A stretch of DNA of 64,000 nucleotides from Cohnella terricola (GTDB lineage: Bacteria > Bacillota > Bacilli > Paenibacillales > Paenibacillaceae): positions 23,025-87,024 of the forward strand of contig NZ_VNJJ01000018.1 in NCBI RefSeq assembly GCF_007786475.1, read 5' to 3'. Below are positions 52,794-61,478 of the stretch, in pieces. Below the pieces are notes generated by a model. That model saw only the letters and a program-made list of their open reading frames with translations. It made no database searches and was not told the DNA's origin. A program made the position numbers and the translations under genes. How positions within the stretch are numbered: the first letter of the stretch is position 1; each line of letters begins with the position of its first letter.

Positions 52794-54719
52794 CTACCGG
52801 ATGGTCGTTCGCAAGAAACCTTTGCGCTTCGCGAGAGAATTCATGTTGCGGATTTGCTTAATCGCGCGCCGCTGGGATTCGGTCCACACAGGAGCCGCGT
52901 AGAAGACTAAGCCAAACGGGTCGGCTGCGGATCTTCCGGCTCTCCCCGCCATCTGGACGAGCGAAGCGGAGTCGAACAACGGATTATTCGCGTCGAGTAT
53001 AAAAACGTCGCTCTTCGGAATCGTCACTCCCCGTTCCAGAATCGTCGTCGTGACAAGCAACTTGATCGTCTGTTCTCTGAACGAGACGACTTTGCCGGAA
53101 CGCTCCGCGTCCTGCGATGATGTTCCAGCAATCGCGTCGGGTTCGAGCCCAAGCTGACTGGCGCAGTTCCGGAGCAGATGAACGAAGGGATCGACTTGTT
53201 TGACGTACGGGACGAACAGGAAAATCTGCGCGCCGCGGCGGACGGAGTGGCGTAGTACCTTCACCAGTTTCTCCGGCAACGTCTTTCCGCCGAGTATCCG
53301 GTACACCGGGGGAATAACGAGACTTCGAGGTACGGGCAACGGATAGCCGTGAAATCTTGCCGGTACTCTCGCGCATGCAAGCCGCTTGCGGGACACCGCC
53401 CTCTGCAAGTGCGCGGGTGGAGTCGCGCTGAGCAGCACGGTGAATCCGTTTCGCTTACGGCATTTGTCCGCGGCGTAGTGCAGCATCGGATCATTATGAT
53501 AGGGGAATGCGTCCAATTCGTCGATAAGCACGAGGTCGAACGCTTCCTGAAAACGAAGAAGTTGATGTGTCGTGGCGATCGTGAGCGCCCCGTCCCCCCA
53601 TCGATCCGTGCTGCCGCCGTACAGTACAGCGCGTTCGTAGTCGGGGAACGCTTTGGCCAATCTAGGAGCGAGCTCCAATACGACATCCCGGCGCGGCGTT
53701 GCCACGAGCGCGCGGCCGCCTCTCGCCAGCACATGTTCGAGCAGCGGGAAGATCATCTCAGTTTTGCCTGCCCCGGTAACAGCCCAGAGCAGAAACGAGC
53801 TCTCATGTAGGGAATCACGGTCCGGAGCAGGCCCGGAAAGGAATGCCAGAGCCTGCGCCGACGCATCGCCCTGAGCTGGGCTGAGGCCCCATCGCTCGAC
53901 TAAGCTCGAAGGCGACGAGGCTTCGCGGCGATGGCTTGCGTAGCCGGCTGTAGGAACCGCCGGCGCGCCAATGATGAGCAGCCCGCATTCACGGCTGCGC
54001 CCCATGGTCAGGCAAGCCTCGCAATATGCGCAGGCTTGCCCACAGGCGGCGCAATTCGTGCGCCGCAGCTTGTCTCTGCCGCTACCGCAGCGGCGGCAGA
54101 GCAGCTCTTGGGGGCGGCGGGGCATGGCCGCCCGCCCCAGGAGCCGAGCGGGGCGAAGCCGCTCGGCCAGGAAGCGGAGCCCGCGTCGCGGCGGAGCGGG
54201 CGGTTTGGGGGCCACGGCAGCGGTTAGCTGCAGGGCCCCGTTAAGCGCCGCGAGCTGAAGCGCGGCGAGGGCTCCCATGCCCTGCTCGGAAGGCGCCGCA
54301 GCGCCGTCGAGCAGTTGGGCGGCCTCGTCTTGCAGCAGCGAGCGGCCCGCGAGACGAACGCCGGCCGTACGCGCGGCTTCCCGCAATCTAACGTTGGCGG
54401 CCAAACCTTCCGCTCCCGTCAAGATCACCTCTTCAAGCTCTGCGTTGCCCGGTTCGCCTTGCCCAATCTCGGCCTGAACCGCTCGTACCGCATGCTTGAA
54501 TTCCTCCGTCCAATTCGCGCGTTGCGCACCGTCGTGGCGTCCCCAGATTTCCTCCAGCCTGCGGCATACGCGATCCGCATAACCGAGCGGCACCGCTTCT
54601 CTGATGCGAACCATCCGCAGCGCCCTGCCGGGCCAATAAAGCTTATCCATGTCCCAAGAAATCGAGAAGATCGCCCGATAACCGGACTCTTTTTGAACCG
54701 CATACAGAACAACCCTCAA
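52794..54719 (-). CDS. comFA: ComFA DEAD-box DNA translocase
   Basis: A superfamily-2 helicase of about 641 residues that helps pull transforming DNA into the cell. Visible are a four-cysteine zinc module (LLCRRCGSG...CAACGQ...CAYCEAC), Walker A AVTGAGKTEM, the DEAD-box variant LIDELDAF, motif III LLSATPP and the C-terminal QMAGRAGR. I place the start at TTG 54719, eight bases after AAAAGGGGG. A longer in-frame start at 54815 would read through an intrinsic terminator and is unlikely. The 3' end abuts the 114-bp repeat array. Confidence 0.9.
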   Translation of the reverse strand: MRVVLYAVQKESGYRAIFSISWDMDKLYWPGRALRMVRIREAVPLGYADRVCRRLEEIWGRHDGAQRANWTEEFKHAVRAVQAEIGQGEPGNAELEEVILTGAEGLAANVRLREAARTAGVRLAGRSLLQDEAAQLLDGAAAPSEQGMGALAALQLAALNGALQLTAAVAPKPPAPPRRGLRFLAERLRPARLLGRAAMPRRPQELLCRRCGSGRDKLRRTNCAACGQACAYCEACLTMGRSRECGLLIIGAPAVPTAGYASHRREASSPSSLVERWGLSPAQGDASAQALAFLSGPAPDRDSLHESSFLLWAVTGAGKTEMIFPLLEHVLARGGRALVATPRRDVVLELAPRLAKAFPDYERAVLYGGSTDRWGDGALTIATTHQLLRFQEAFDLVLIDELDAFPYHNDPMLHYAADKCRKRNGFTVLLSATPPAHLQRAVSRKRLACARVPARFHGYPLPVPRSLVIPPVYRILGGKTLPEKLVKVLRHSVRRGAQIFLFVPYVKQVDPFVHLLRNCASQLGLEPDAIAGTSSQDAERSGKVVSFREQTIKLLVTTTILERGVTIPKSDVFILDANNPLFDSASLVQMAGRAGRSAADPFGLVFYAAPVWTESQRRAIKQIRNMNSLAKRKGFLRTTIR

Positions 54720-54765
54720 CCTCAACGCCCCCTTTTCCGAACCGCTTAAATCCCATTCCGACAAC

Positions 54766-54812
54766 AAAAAAAGCACGCCCCAACCGCCATATCGGCGATT
54801 CGTGGTGTGCTT
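54766..54812 (-). terminator. terminator upstream of comFA
   Basis: Minus strand AAGCAC...CGCC-GATAT-GGCG...GTGCTT followed by seven T residues. It ends transcription of the small membrane-protein gene before comFA. Confidence 0.75.
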
Positions 54813-54891
54813 CACCCGAATTCCAAATCATTTCCTATGTCTGCAATTGTATGCCATTTCCTCTAAGAAAACAACCGGGGCTGCCCCTTTT

Positions 54892-55284
54892 TTATAGCGG
54901 CAATCTCCTCACATCTTCTTTGCGAGCCAGTTCCAACCACACGACTCCCGGATCGGAACGCGAAGCTCCCCCGTTCCCGATGCGCGATTCCGCCCGCTCC
55001 GCTTCGACGCACTCGATACTCGAATCTTTCCGCGTGAACCGTGCCATGATTTCCCCCGTATCATCCGTAGACTGATCGAGCACGACCGTGATGCCGATCT
55101 CCGTTCCCGTTCGTCTGGAAAATTGCTGAAGCGCCCGAATATACCATTCGATCTGCATTTGTTGGTTGCCGGCGACCAGCACATAATGACGGCGCTCTCC
55201 CCTGGAGCCTCTGCGAATCATCCAGTGCATGAAAGCCGCGGCCGCTGCGTAAAAGCCGATGATCCACAATAACTCGGGAATCAC
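54892..55284 (-). CDS. small single-pass membrane protein with GT-A-like segment
   Basis: A 130-residue protein starting at GTG 55284 behind GGAGGTGG. One N-terminal membrane helix (LLWIIGFYAAAAAFMHWMI) is followed by a soluble domain whose pattern YVLVAGNQQMQIEWYIRAL...ITVVLDQSTDDTGEIMARF resembles the first beta-alpha-beta units of a family-2 glycosyltransferase. The DxD and later parts are missing. It could be a truncated glycosyltransferase or a dedicated small domain. In B. subtilis yviA occupies the place between degU and comFA; this is not a DegV protein. It is followed by a terminator. Confidence 0.55.
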   Translation of the reverse strand: MIPELLWIIGFYAAAAAFMHWMIRRGSRGERRHYVLVAGNQQMQIEWYIRALQQFSRRTGTEIGITVVLDQSTDDTGEIMARFTRKDSSIECVEAERAESRIGNGGASRSDPGVVWLELARKEDVRRLPL

Positions 55285-55424
55285 GGCGGCCACCTCCTTT
55301 GATTTGAAGGCGAGCGACGGCTCATGCGCCCCGGGCCCCCGCGATCTCCGGTCGGCTCTCCGTCTCTCGTTCCACACTATATGCCGTGTTGAAGGCGGGA
55401 GTTCCGCCGGCGACCGACCATATA

Positions 55425-55453
55425 TTTACAATCGATGAATAACATGCTACTAT
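55425..55453 (+). promoter_or_regulatory. SigA promoter of the nuclease-like gene
   Basis: TTTACA (55425-55430), 17-base spacer, TACTAT (55448-55453). The leader to the start codon is about 100 bases. Confidence 0.6.
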
Positions 55454-55494
55454 GCAGGCAATAAACTTAATTTTCTAACGGTCGTGAAGAACAC

Positions 55495-55545
55495 GCCGCT
55501 TTCTCGTCAGCACAGGCTGAACGGGTGAGCGGCTATTTTATTTTA
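55495..55545 (+). terminator. possible attenuator hairpin in the leader
   Basis: GCCGCT (55495-55500) can pair with AGCGGC (55528-55533), followed by TATTTTATTTTA. It lies between the promoter and the ribosome site of the nuclease-like gene, so it could act as an attenuator. The stem is short and the inner loop is poorly paired. Confidence 0.35.
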
Positions 55546-55561
55546 TCGGGAGGATCGGTTC

Positions 55562-56242
55562 ATGAATTTTGAGATCGAGTATGCGAGATTCTTGAAGAAA
55601 CACCAGCAAGCCAGACGGGGAGAAAGCTTGAGGAGATTGCAAGAAGGTCACGCCCACGGCGAAAAAATGCTGCTCGAAAACGTGTGGTGGCCGGCGTTCG
55701 GCAACTTCGACCATCTGCATCCGGAATACGAAGTAAGCGACTTTAAAGACGGCCGGCGTTTCTTGGATTTTGCCTTTATTTTGGACATGCTTAAGTTGGA
55801 CATTGAAATCGACGGCTTTCAGTCGCATGCCAAGGAGATCGCACGATCCAAATTCTCGGATAATCTTATGCGGCAAAACCATCTCGTTCTCGACGGTTGG
55901 AAAATCATTCGTTTCTCCTACGACGACATCGTCGAACGTCCGCGAATGTGCCAGCAAATCCTGTTGCAATTCATGGGGAGATGGGCGAGCGGCAAGAAAA
56001 TCGATCGAGTCTCCAAATTAAACGCCGAGGAAAAGGATATTATACGAATGGCGCTAAGAGGCGGAAGGATCCTGCGTCCCAAAGATGTCTGTCGACTACT
56101 GAACGTCGAAAATCAAAAAGCAAGGAAGATGCTTCGGAGTCTAAGCGTGATCGGTGTTTTGTCCCCCTCCGGAAGCGGCAGCGAGCGAATCTTCAGCTAC
56201 AAACTCGCCGAATCGGTGACAATCGACGACCTGGGATTATAA
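55562..56242 (+). CDS. DUF559/Vsr-like nuclease domain fused to a winged helix
   Basis: A 226-residue protein. Residues about 35-140 fit the PD-(D/E)xK fold of DUF559 nucleases: E39/N40, FLDF with D69, LDIEIDGFQSH with E82 and D84, and GWKIIRFSYDDI. A C-terminal region (about 155-220) looks like a winged-helix DNA-binding domain (ILRPKDVCRLLNVENQKARKML). Start ATG follows GGGAGG. It is the only plus-strand gene between comFA and the right end apart from the last acyltransferase. No methylase or other defence gene is adjacent. A sequence-directed repair or restriction role is possible but unproven. Confidence 0.6.
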   Translation: MNFEIEYARFLKKHQQARRGESLRRLQEGHAHGEKMLLENVWWPAFGNFDHLHPEYEVSDFKDGRRFLDFAFILDMLKLDIEIDGFQSHAKEIARSKFSDNLMRQNHLVLDGWKIIRFSYDDIVERPRMCQQILLQFMGRWASGKKIDRVSKLNAEEKDIIRMALRGGRILRPKDVCRLLNVENQKARKMLRSLSVIGVLSPSGSGSERIFSYKLAESVTIDDLGL

Positions 56243-56243
56243 A

Positions 56244-56420
56244 AACGATGCAAAACATCGTTCTTTGGCCCTTCGTACCCTTCACACTGTCAATTAACGA
56301 TGATAAACATCGTACTTTGCCCGCCACGCACCAAGCGCAGAAGAAAATGGTCTGATTTGCGATGTTTTTCATTCTATTTGCCCCGCTCTCACTAGCCTCC
56401 TTGTCCAAGTACGATTAAAA
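56244..56420. repeat. degenerate copies of the CGATG-AAAAA-CATCG hairpin family
   Basis: Copies read ACGATGCAAAACATCGTTCTTTG (split here as ACGATG-CAAAA-CATCGT), ACGATG-ATAAA-CATCGTACTTTG 52 bases later, GCGATGTTTTTCATTCTATTTG, and ACGATTAAAAACATCGCTATT. The first two keep the 52-bp spacing of the 114-bp family. They follow the nuclease-like gene directly, and no terminator other than these hairpins is visible. Confidence 0.65.
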
Positions 56421-56440
56421 ACATCGCTATTCGGTGGCGG

Positions 56441-56614
56441 AGGGGGAGGATCATGTTATACGAGGGGGGGAGGGGGAGAATCATATTATACGAGAGGCTA
56501 GTGCAGGACAGTGCTTGCGAGAGGCTAGTGCGGGACAGTGCTTGCGAGGGGCTAGTGCAGGACAGTGCTTGCGCGAGGCTAGTGCGAGACAGTGCTCCCG
56601 AGGGGCTAGTGCAG
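56441..56614. repeat. 27-bp tandem repeat with a flanking 30-bp duplication
   Basis: A 30-base segment (AGGGGGAGGATCATGTTATA...) occurs at 56441 and 56471. It is followed by 4.6 copies of a 27-base unit (GAGGCTAGTGCAGGACAGTG-CTTGC-type) starting at 56492, 56519, 56546, 56573 and 56600. Short ORFs across it encode only nine-residue repeats and have no other coding sign. Confidence 0.75.
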
Positions 56615-56669
56615 AGGCCTAGTCTGGCGGAGAGCTGGGATCAAGTGCGAGTTCGCCGTTGTTTGCCAG

Positions 56670-56721
56670 AAAAATAAATTCGCGGCCACCTTGGACCAAT
56701 GAAGGACCCGGGAGCCGCGAA
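56670..56721 (-). terminator. terminator after degU
   Basis: Minus strand TTCGCGGC ... GCCGCGAA followed by TTTATTTTT; ends the degS-degU operon. Confidence 0.82.
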
Positions 56722-56753
56722 CGGAACGTGTAACGAATTATGTAGGGGTAAAG

Positions 56754-57476
56754 CTAAAGGGTAACCCAGCCGAACTTAATCGAATTGATGACGGCTTGCG
56801 TACGGTCGTCGACTTCCATCTTCTGCAGGATGCTGCTGACATGATTCTTGACCGTCTTCTCGCTGATGAAGAGGTTCTCTCCGATCGACTTGTTGCTCTT
56901 GCCCTCGGCCATCAGGCGAAGCACCTCGGCCTCCCGGCGGGTGAGCGGATTATTGCCGCGCGGAATGAACTTCGTCACCGTTTCCCGGCTCGCAGCCGCA
57001 CCGGAAGAGGCGCCGATCTCATCCAGGTAAGTCATGCGCCGGAGCTGATTGATCAGCTTGCCCGTCACTTTCGGATGAATATAAGCATGTCCTTCCGCTA
57101 CCGTACGGATCGCGTTCACAAGCGATTCGGCTTCCATGTCCTTCAGCAAATACCCCGACGCGCCCTTGCGCAGGGTCTCGAACACATAGCTTTCGTCGTC
57201 GTGAATGGATAGGATAATGACCTTGATCTCGGGGAAAATATCGCGCAATCGCTCAGTCGCCACGACGCCATTCTCCGTCGGCATATTAATGTCGAGAAGG
57301 ACAACGTCCGGTTTCTCCTGATTGCAAAATTCGAGCACCTGTATGCCGTCGCCGCACTCCCCGATCACTTCAAGGTCGCTCTCCATGTTCAGAATGCGCT
57401 TCAGCCCTTCGCGGAAAAGCTGATGGTCGTCTGCAAGGAGTACTTTAATGGGACGCGCCGCTGTTTGATTCTCCAT
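56754..57476 (-). CDS. degU: response regulator DegU
   Basis: A 240-residue NarL/FixJ-type regulator. The receiver has the acidic pair D16-D17, phospho-acceptor D62 (VVLLDINMPTENG) and the conserved Lys in GYLLKDMEAES. The C-terminal LuxR helix-turn-helix is LTRREAEVLRLMAEGKSNKSI. DegU controls exoenzymes, competence, biofilm and flagellar genes; fittingly, the comF and flagellar clusters follow. Start ATG is behind AAAGGAGC. It overlaps degS by 32 bases. Confidence 0.96.
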   Translation of the reverse strand: MENQTAARPIKVLLADDHQLFREGLKRILNMESDLEVIGECGDGIQVLEFCNQEKPDVVLLDINMPTENGVVATERLRDIFPEIKVIILSIHDDESYVFETLRKGASGYLLKDMEAESLVNAIRTVAEGHAYIHPKVTGKLINQLRRMTYLDEIGASSGAAASRETVTKFIPRGNNPLTRREAEVLRLMAEGKSNKSIGENLFISEKTVKNHVSSILQKMEVDDRTQAVINSIKFGWVTL

Positions 57477-58638
57477 GTGCGATTAGCTCCTTTCGTGGTT
57501 CCGCTTTAGTAGGGACATGAATCTTGATTATCGTGCCGTGCCCTATCGTGGATTCGATCTCGATCTTGCCTTGAAGCAGCTCCACGCGCTCCTTCATTCC
57601 GATCAAGCCGAAATGGGTATGCGATTGTGAATCCAAGTTATCCGGTTGAAACCCGACCCCGTTATCCTCGATTAACATTTGTACGGTATTTTCCAAATAG
57701 ATTAGTTCCAAGGAAACGAAGGTGGATTGCGCGTGTTTCAACGCGTTCGAGAACCCTTCCTGAGCCAGGCGGAACATCGCCGCCTCCATCGCGCTCGGCA
57801 AGCGCTTCTCCTTGCCTGACGTCTCGAACACGGCCCTGATTCTTGTTTTCTCTTCGAAGTCCTGTACGAACTTGCGAAGGGTCGGAACCAATCCCAGATC
57901 ATCCAATGCCATAGGACGGAGATTAAAAATGATTTTACGAATTTCTTCGAGCCCAATTCGGATTTGCGCCTTCAAATCGATCAATTCCCCGCGGATCATT
58001 TCCAGATCTCCCGTGTCAAGCAATCTCTCCGCGATCTCCGTTCGCAGCGCCAGATTTGCGAGTGACTGAGCGGGACCGTCGTGAATTTCGCGGGCGATCC
58101 GCTTGCGTTCGTCCTCTTGTGCCAGAATGATCTTCAGACCGATCAATTGGCGATTTTTCGCGGACTCCAGAATTCGGGTCACCTGAGTCAGGTCTCCGGA
58201 TAAATAATCCAGCACGACGCTCATCTGCAGATTGATCGTATCCGCCCGCTCGATGGACACTTCCACGTTCTTGACGCGGAGCTGAAGATCGTCCCGCCGG
58301 CTTTTCAGATAGATTTCCTTTTCGCGGTAAACCATCAGATCGAGTTGCAGTTGCGTCGCTTTCTCGTATGCGGCTTTTATATCCTTCTCGGAATATCGTA
58401 CGAAATCCCGGCTCACCTCCGTGAGCCGGATTCTCGCAAGACGATAATCGCGTTCTATACGGTCAACTTTATCTATTGTCTCGGAAGTTTCCTGCAATAC
58501 ACTCTCTAGCTCGTGAGTAAGGGTATGAAGCTCGCGCCTTGCGGCTTCGCAAATTTCAAACACTTGAACTTTGCTATCTTCCATGACGGATATCGCATTC
58601 TGGATTACACGATCAATCTGGTCAACATGATAATCCAT
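57445..58638 (-). CDS. degS: sensor histidine kinase DegS
   Basis: A cytosolic 397-residue kinase with no membrane helix: an N-terminal coiled-coil sensor region (about 10-165), the HisKA_3 phospho-acceptor H186 in REIHDGPAQSLANLALR, and a C-terminal HATPase with EDNGVGF and GLIGMKERVELLQG. It phosphorylates DegU. The start is ATG 58638 (MDYHVDQIDR), nine bases after AGGGGAG; a 26-codon upstream extension lies in the leader and is not real. Confidence 0.96.
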   Translation of the reverse strand: MDYHVDQIDRVIQNAISVMEDSKVQVFEICEAARRELHTLTHELESVLQETSETIDKVDRIERDYRLARIRLTEVSRDFVRYSEKDIKAAYEKATQLQLDLMVYREKEIYLKSRRDDLQLRVKNVEVSIERADTINLQMSVVLDYLSGDLTQVTRILESAKNRQLIGLKIILAQEDERKRIAREIHDGPAQSLANLALRTEIAERLLDTGDLEMIRGELIDLKAQIRIGLEEIRKIIFNLRPMALDDLGLVPTLRKFVQDFEEKTRIRAVFETSGKEKRLPSAMEAAMFRLAQEGFSNALKHAQSTFVSLELIYLENTVQMLIEDNGVGFQPDNLDSQSHTHFGLIGMKERVELLQGKIEIESTIGHGTIIKIHVPTKAEPRKELIAHGESNSGASH

Positions 58639-58723
58639 ACAAACTCCCCTACTCCGTGGTGCCCGATTAAAATTAGATCTTTCTACTAGCTTATAACCTA
58701 TTGAATTCGCTAGCAATGTTTAC

Positions 58724-58732
58724 ATCATACCA
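58724..58732 (-). promoter_or_regulatory. extended -10 promoter of degSU
   Basis: Minus strand TGGTATGAT (TG-n-TATGAT) about 85 bases upstream of the degS start codon, without a clear -35 hexamer. Confidence 0.5.
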
Positions 58733-58778
58733 TATTTATTCAATCAATCGGGATAGAGTTAGGTCTTTAGATCTAAAA

Positions 58779-61478
58779 TTAGTGAATTGTAATCGTTTTG
58801 GTTTTGCTTTCCCATTCTACGATTTGACCCAACTGCTCGGAGACGAGGCGCACTGGAACGTACACGCTGCCTTTAATGACGATCGGAGCGACAGACATGG
58901 ATTGGCGGACGCCGTTTACGGTCATCGAGTCTTTGCCGACCCACAATTCCAGCATTTTGTCGCCGCGAAGCACGGTCACTCTTTGCGCGCCGTTATTCCA
59001 TACCACCTGGGCTCCGAGACTATCCGCCACGAACCGAAGCGGCAAATAGTTGGTATTCGTTCCTTTTTGCACGAATGGAGCGCCCGGCAGCTTGATCTTT
59101 TTGCCGTCCACCGTCGCGTCCGTCTTACCGACCGTCATGACGATCGTTGGCTGTGCAACCGCGATCTGTCCCGGAGGATACTGCAACACGAGGTTGTCGA
59201 AAGCCACTTCTCCTTGCATCGCGCGTTCGTCCTGATCCTCTTCCTTGTTAACGAGGTACAGCTTCGTCAGCTTAGCGTTCTTCAGCCCGGCAGCGGCCAG
59301 ATCGAATCGAATGTTTTTCCAACCGGTCCAATCGACCTGATCGGCGATCGTGGCGTATGCGGGTTTGCCGTCGCCGTTCGTAAATTCGGCTCTCAGCCAG
59401 TGCATCCCGCCGTCGCCCAGGACGTCGATCGTCATTGAGCTCGGCGATCCGTTAACGGCGATTCCGTTGCCATCGTTCAGAACGGCGTTAGCGAACCTTT
59501 TGCCGGATCCGGCCGTAAAATCATAATCCAGAACGAGCACTTTGGAGGACTCGCGTCCGGGAATTCCGGTCGTGATCGATGCGGATCCTGTTGTTTCCGG
59601 CGGCGTTCCGGAGAAGGCGACGTTATAGGTTGCTTTCTCGAAGTCTTCTAGCGTTTGCTCTGCGCCCGGAGCAAGCACTGCAACGGCGCCGAAGCCGTCG
59701 TACCTCGCGATCGCGTAACCCGCCGCTAGGTTGTTTTGAACTTTAGCCACGGTAATCTTGCCATCCTTAGCATTTGCCGTGAAACCACGGTACTCCCACG
59801 TTACCGAAGACGCCGGAACGGACAGCAGTCTTCCGTCCGTCAGTTGCGCTTTGACCGGCATGTTAATGACGGCTCCCGGAGCGAGCAGAGTCGAGCTCGG
59901 CTCAACGATCAGCTTAGCTACCTGAGCCTCCCCGATGATCTCGAGACTGAGCGAATCGCTCGCGCTTCCCGACTTTACGCCCAGCGTAGCGGTTCCCGGC
60001 TTGGCTGCATTAAATACGCCGTTCGTGAACGTTCCCAACTGCTTGTCGATGCTCCAGACCGGCGTCAGGCCGCTAGGATCGATCGGATTGTAATACGTAT
60101 CGTAAGCTTTCAACGAATAAGTCGCCTGCTGTCCGATGAACAACGTTTGCGCTCCGCTTGCTGCAATGCCTTTCAGAGAACCTTGGGGCGCGGTCGTGTA
60201 GACGCCGATCCCGTTCGTAACCAGCCTCTGCGTTGTTCCATACGATGTCGGATGAGTAAGCTGGGTTTGGAAATCGCCGAGTGGGCGGCTGACCATCGTT
60301 GTCGAGCCGCCGCCATCGAGATTCACCGCTTTCCATACGCCCAACTGGACTAACATCTGTTGCAGTTCTTTAAGCGTAACGCCTTTGCGTCCGCCGTTCT
60401 CTTCAACGGTGAGCAGGTAGGCGGTTTTGCCGTCTTTGGAATAACCGACAGCGGTACGGGCGCGATCCGCGCCGCCGCTAACGCCGCTAATGTCCCGAGA
60501 AAATGCGGAAGGAGCCCCATTATCCAGCAAAAGCGTATGTCCGCTGACCATCATCTGAAAGTCGGACGGGTTATAGCTTTTTCCGCTAGTTGCCGACTTA
60601 AGAGATGAGGTCGTATTGATTCTGTCGCCGACGACGAGGCTATTTTTAATAAAATTGGCGGCCGTTCCGTGCCCCCTCAGTATGTACCCGTTCGAAGGAA
60701 TCGGAGTCGCAATCGCGCTTTTGTCGGAAATCTCGGTCACGACGCCGTCAACGACAAGTGCTTCAGTCGGCGTCGTCGCGCTGTTCGCCGGACGTTCCGG
60801 TGCCTTCCAAGCATTCGTATACATATATAGCGCGTTAAGGTGGCTGTAGGCATTGTCCGGCTCCGTCCGATAGGCCGACTTGTTCAAGCCAGCAAGCGGA
60901 AATGACGTTCCGTCCGCAGCCGTTACCGTGCCGTTAAAGACAAAATTATCGATGATCGGCATACGATCGGCCGTAACGCCGAATGCATACATCCCCTTCA
61001 ACTGCTCGGTGCTGACGACAAGCTGCCCCGACGTAATCTGCGCGCCCATAGGCACCCCTTCGGTGCTGCTGGCCGTACGGAAAACATCGCCGTTCACGCC
61101 GGCGACCGCTCCTGTTTCTTTCGTCATCGCGCCGACAGATTGCTTGCCGGTGACGCTGCCCTGCGGGCCTCCCATCGCGTTAAGCTGAACGTATGGATTC
61201 TGCAGATCGATCTGTAAAACATGCAGAACTTCGGTCGGCAGAGAAACGTCGGACGGAACCCAGCCGAATGTGATCTGGCGAACGCCGGAGGTTACCATCG
61301 TTTCGGCTTGTTTGACTAGTTTGTAAGTGACTGCGGCTTTCTGGGTCGAGGAAGCGGCATAAGAGGTAGGAATGAGTCCCGTGCTAACGGGCGCGGTAAA
61401 CACCAAGACGCCGGCAAGAAAAGGCAGAATCAGACGGGAACGCTTATGTCTAGCTTGATAGGTGGTTTGTGGCTGCAT
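58779..61478 (-). CDS. secreted phosphodiester glycosidase-type protein with copper-amine-oxidase stalk domain
   Basis: An 899-residue exported protein. Residues 1-42 are a signal peptide. About 85-440 is a phosphodiester glycosidase (NAGPA/DUF2233) domain with the motif NLDGGGSTTM. Then come Ig-like segments (about 445-600), a carbohydrate-binding-like beta-sandwich with EDFE...WTGWKNIRFDL (about 610-770), and a C-terminal copper-amine-oxidase-N type domain (about 780-899) with NYLPLRFVADSLG and VYVPVRLVSEQLG, common on Paenibacillus surface proteins. It is probably wall-associated and acts on glycan phosphodiesters; the substrate is inferred. Start ATG follows AGGAG. Confidence 0.82.
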   Translation of the reverse strand: MQPQTTYQARHKRSRLILPFLAGVLVFTAPVSTGLIPTSYAASSTQKAAVTYKLVKQAETMVTSGVRQITFGWVPSDVSLPTEVLHVLQIDLQNPYVQLNAMGGPQGSVTGKQSVGAMTKETGAVAGVNGDVFRTASSTEGVPMGAQITSGQLVVSTEQLKGMYAFGVTADRMPIIDNFVFNGTVTAADGTSFPLAGLNKSAYRTEPDNAYSHLNALYMYTNAWKAPERPANSATTPTEALVVDGVVTEISDKSAIATPIPSNGYILRGHGTAANFIKNSLVVGDRINTTSSLKSATSGKSYNPSDFQMMVSGHTLLLDNGAPSAFSRDISGVSGGADRARTAVGYSKDGKTAYLLTVEENGGRKGVTLKELQQMLVQLGVWKAVNLDGGGSTTMVSRPLGDFQTQLTHPTSYGTTQRLVTNGIGVYTTAPQGSLKGIAASGAQTLFIGQQATYSLKAYDTYYNPIDPSGLTPVWSIDKQLGTFTNGVFNAAKPGTATLGVKSGSASDSLSLEIIGEAQVAKLIVEPSSTLLAPGAVINMPVKAQLTDGRLLSVPASSVTWEYRGFTANAKDGKITVAKVQNNLAAGYAIARYDGFGAVAVLAPGAEQTLEDFEKATYNVAFSGTPPETTGSASITTGIPGRESSKVLVLDYDFTAGSGKRFANAVLNDGNGIAVNGSPSSMTIDVLGDGGMHWLRAEFTNGDGKPAYATIADQVDWTGWKNIRFDLAAAGLKNAKLTKLYLVNKEEDQDERAMQGEVAFDNLVLQYPPGQIAVAQPTIVMTVGKTDATVDGKKIKLPGAPFVQKGTNTNYLPLRFVADSLGAQVVWNNGAQRVTVLRGDKMLELWVGKDSMTVNGVRQSMSVAPIVIKGSVYVPVRLVSEQLGQIVEWESKTKTITIH

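Noticed and set aside
51874..52902. 342-residue plus-strand ORF of 38-residue repeats across the comFA-comFC gap, and a 187-residue minus-strand counterpart
   Set aside because: Both arise from a 114-bp (38-codon) tandem repeat lacking stops. They overlap the ends of comFC and comFA, shift frame inside unit five and have no consistent ribosome site.
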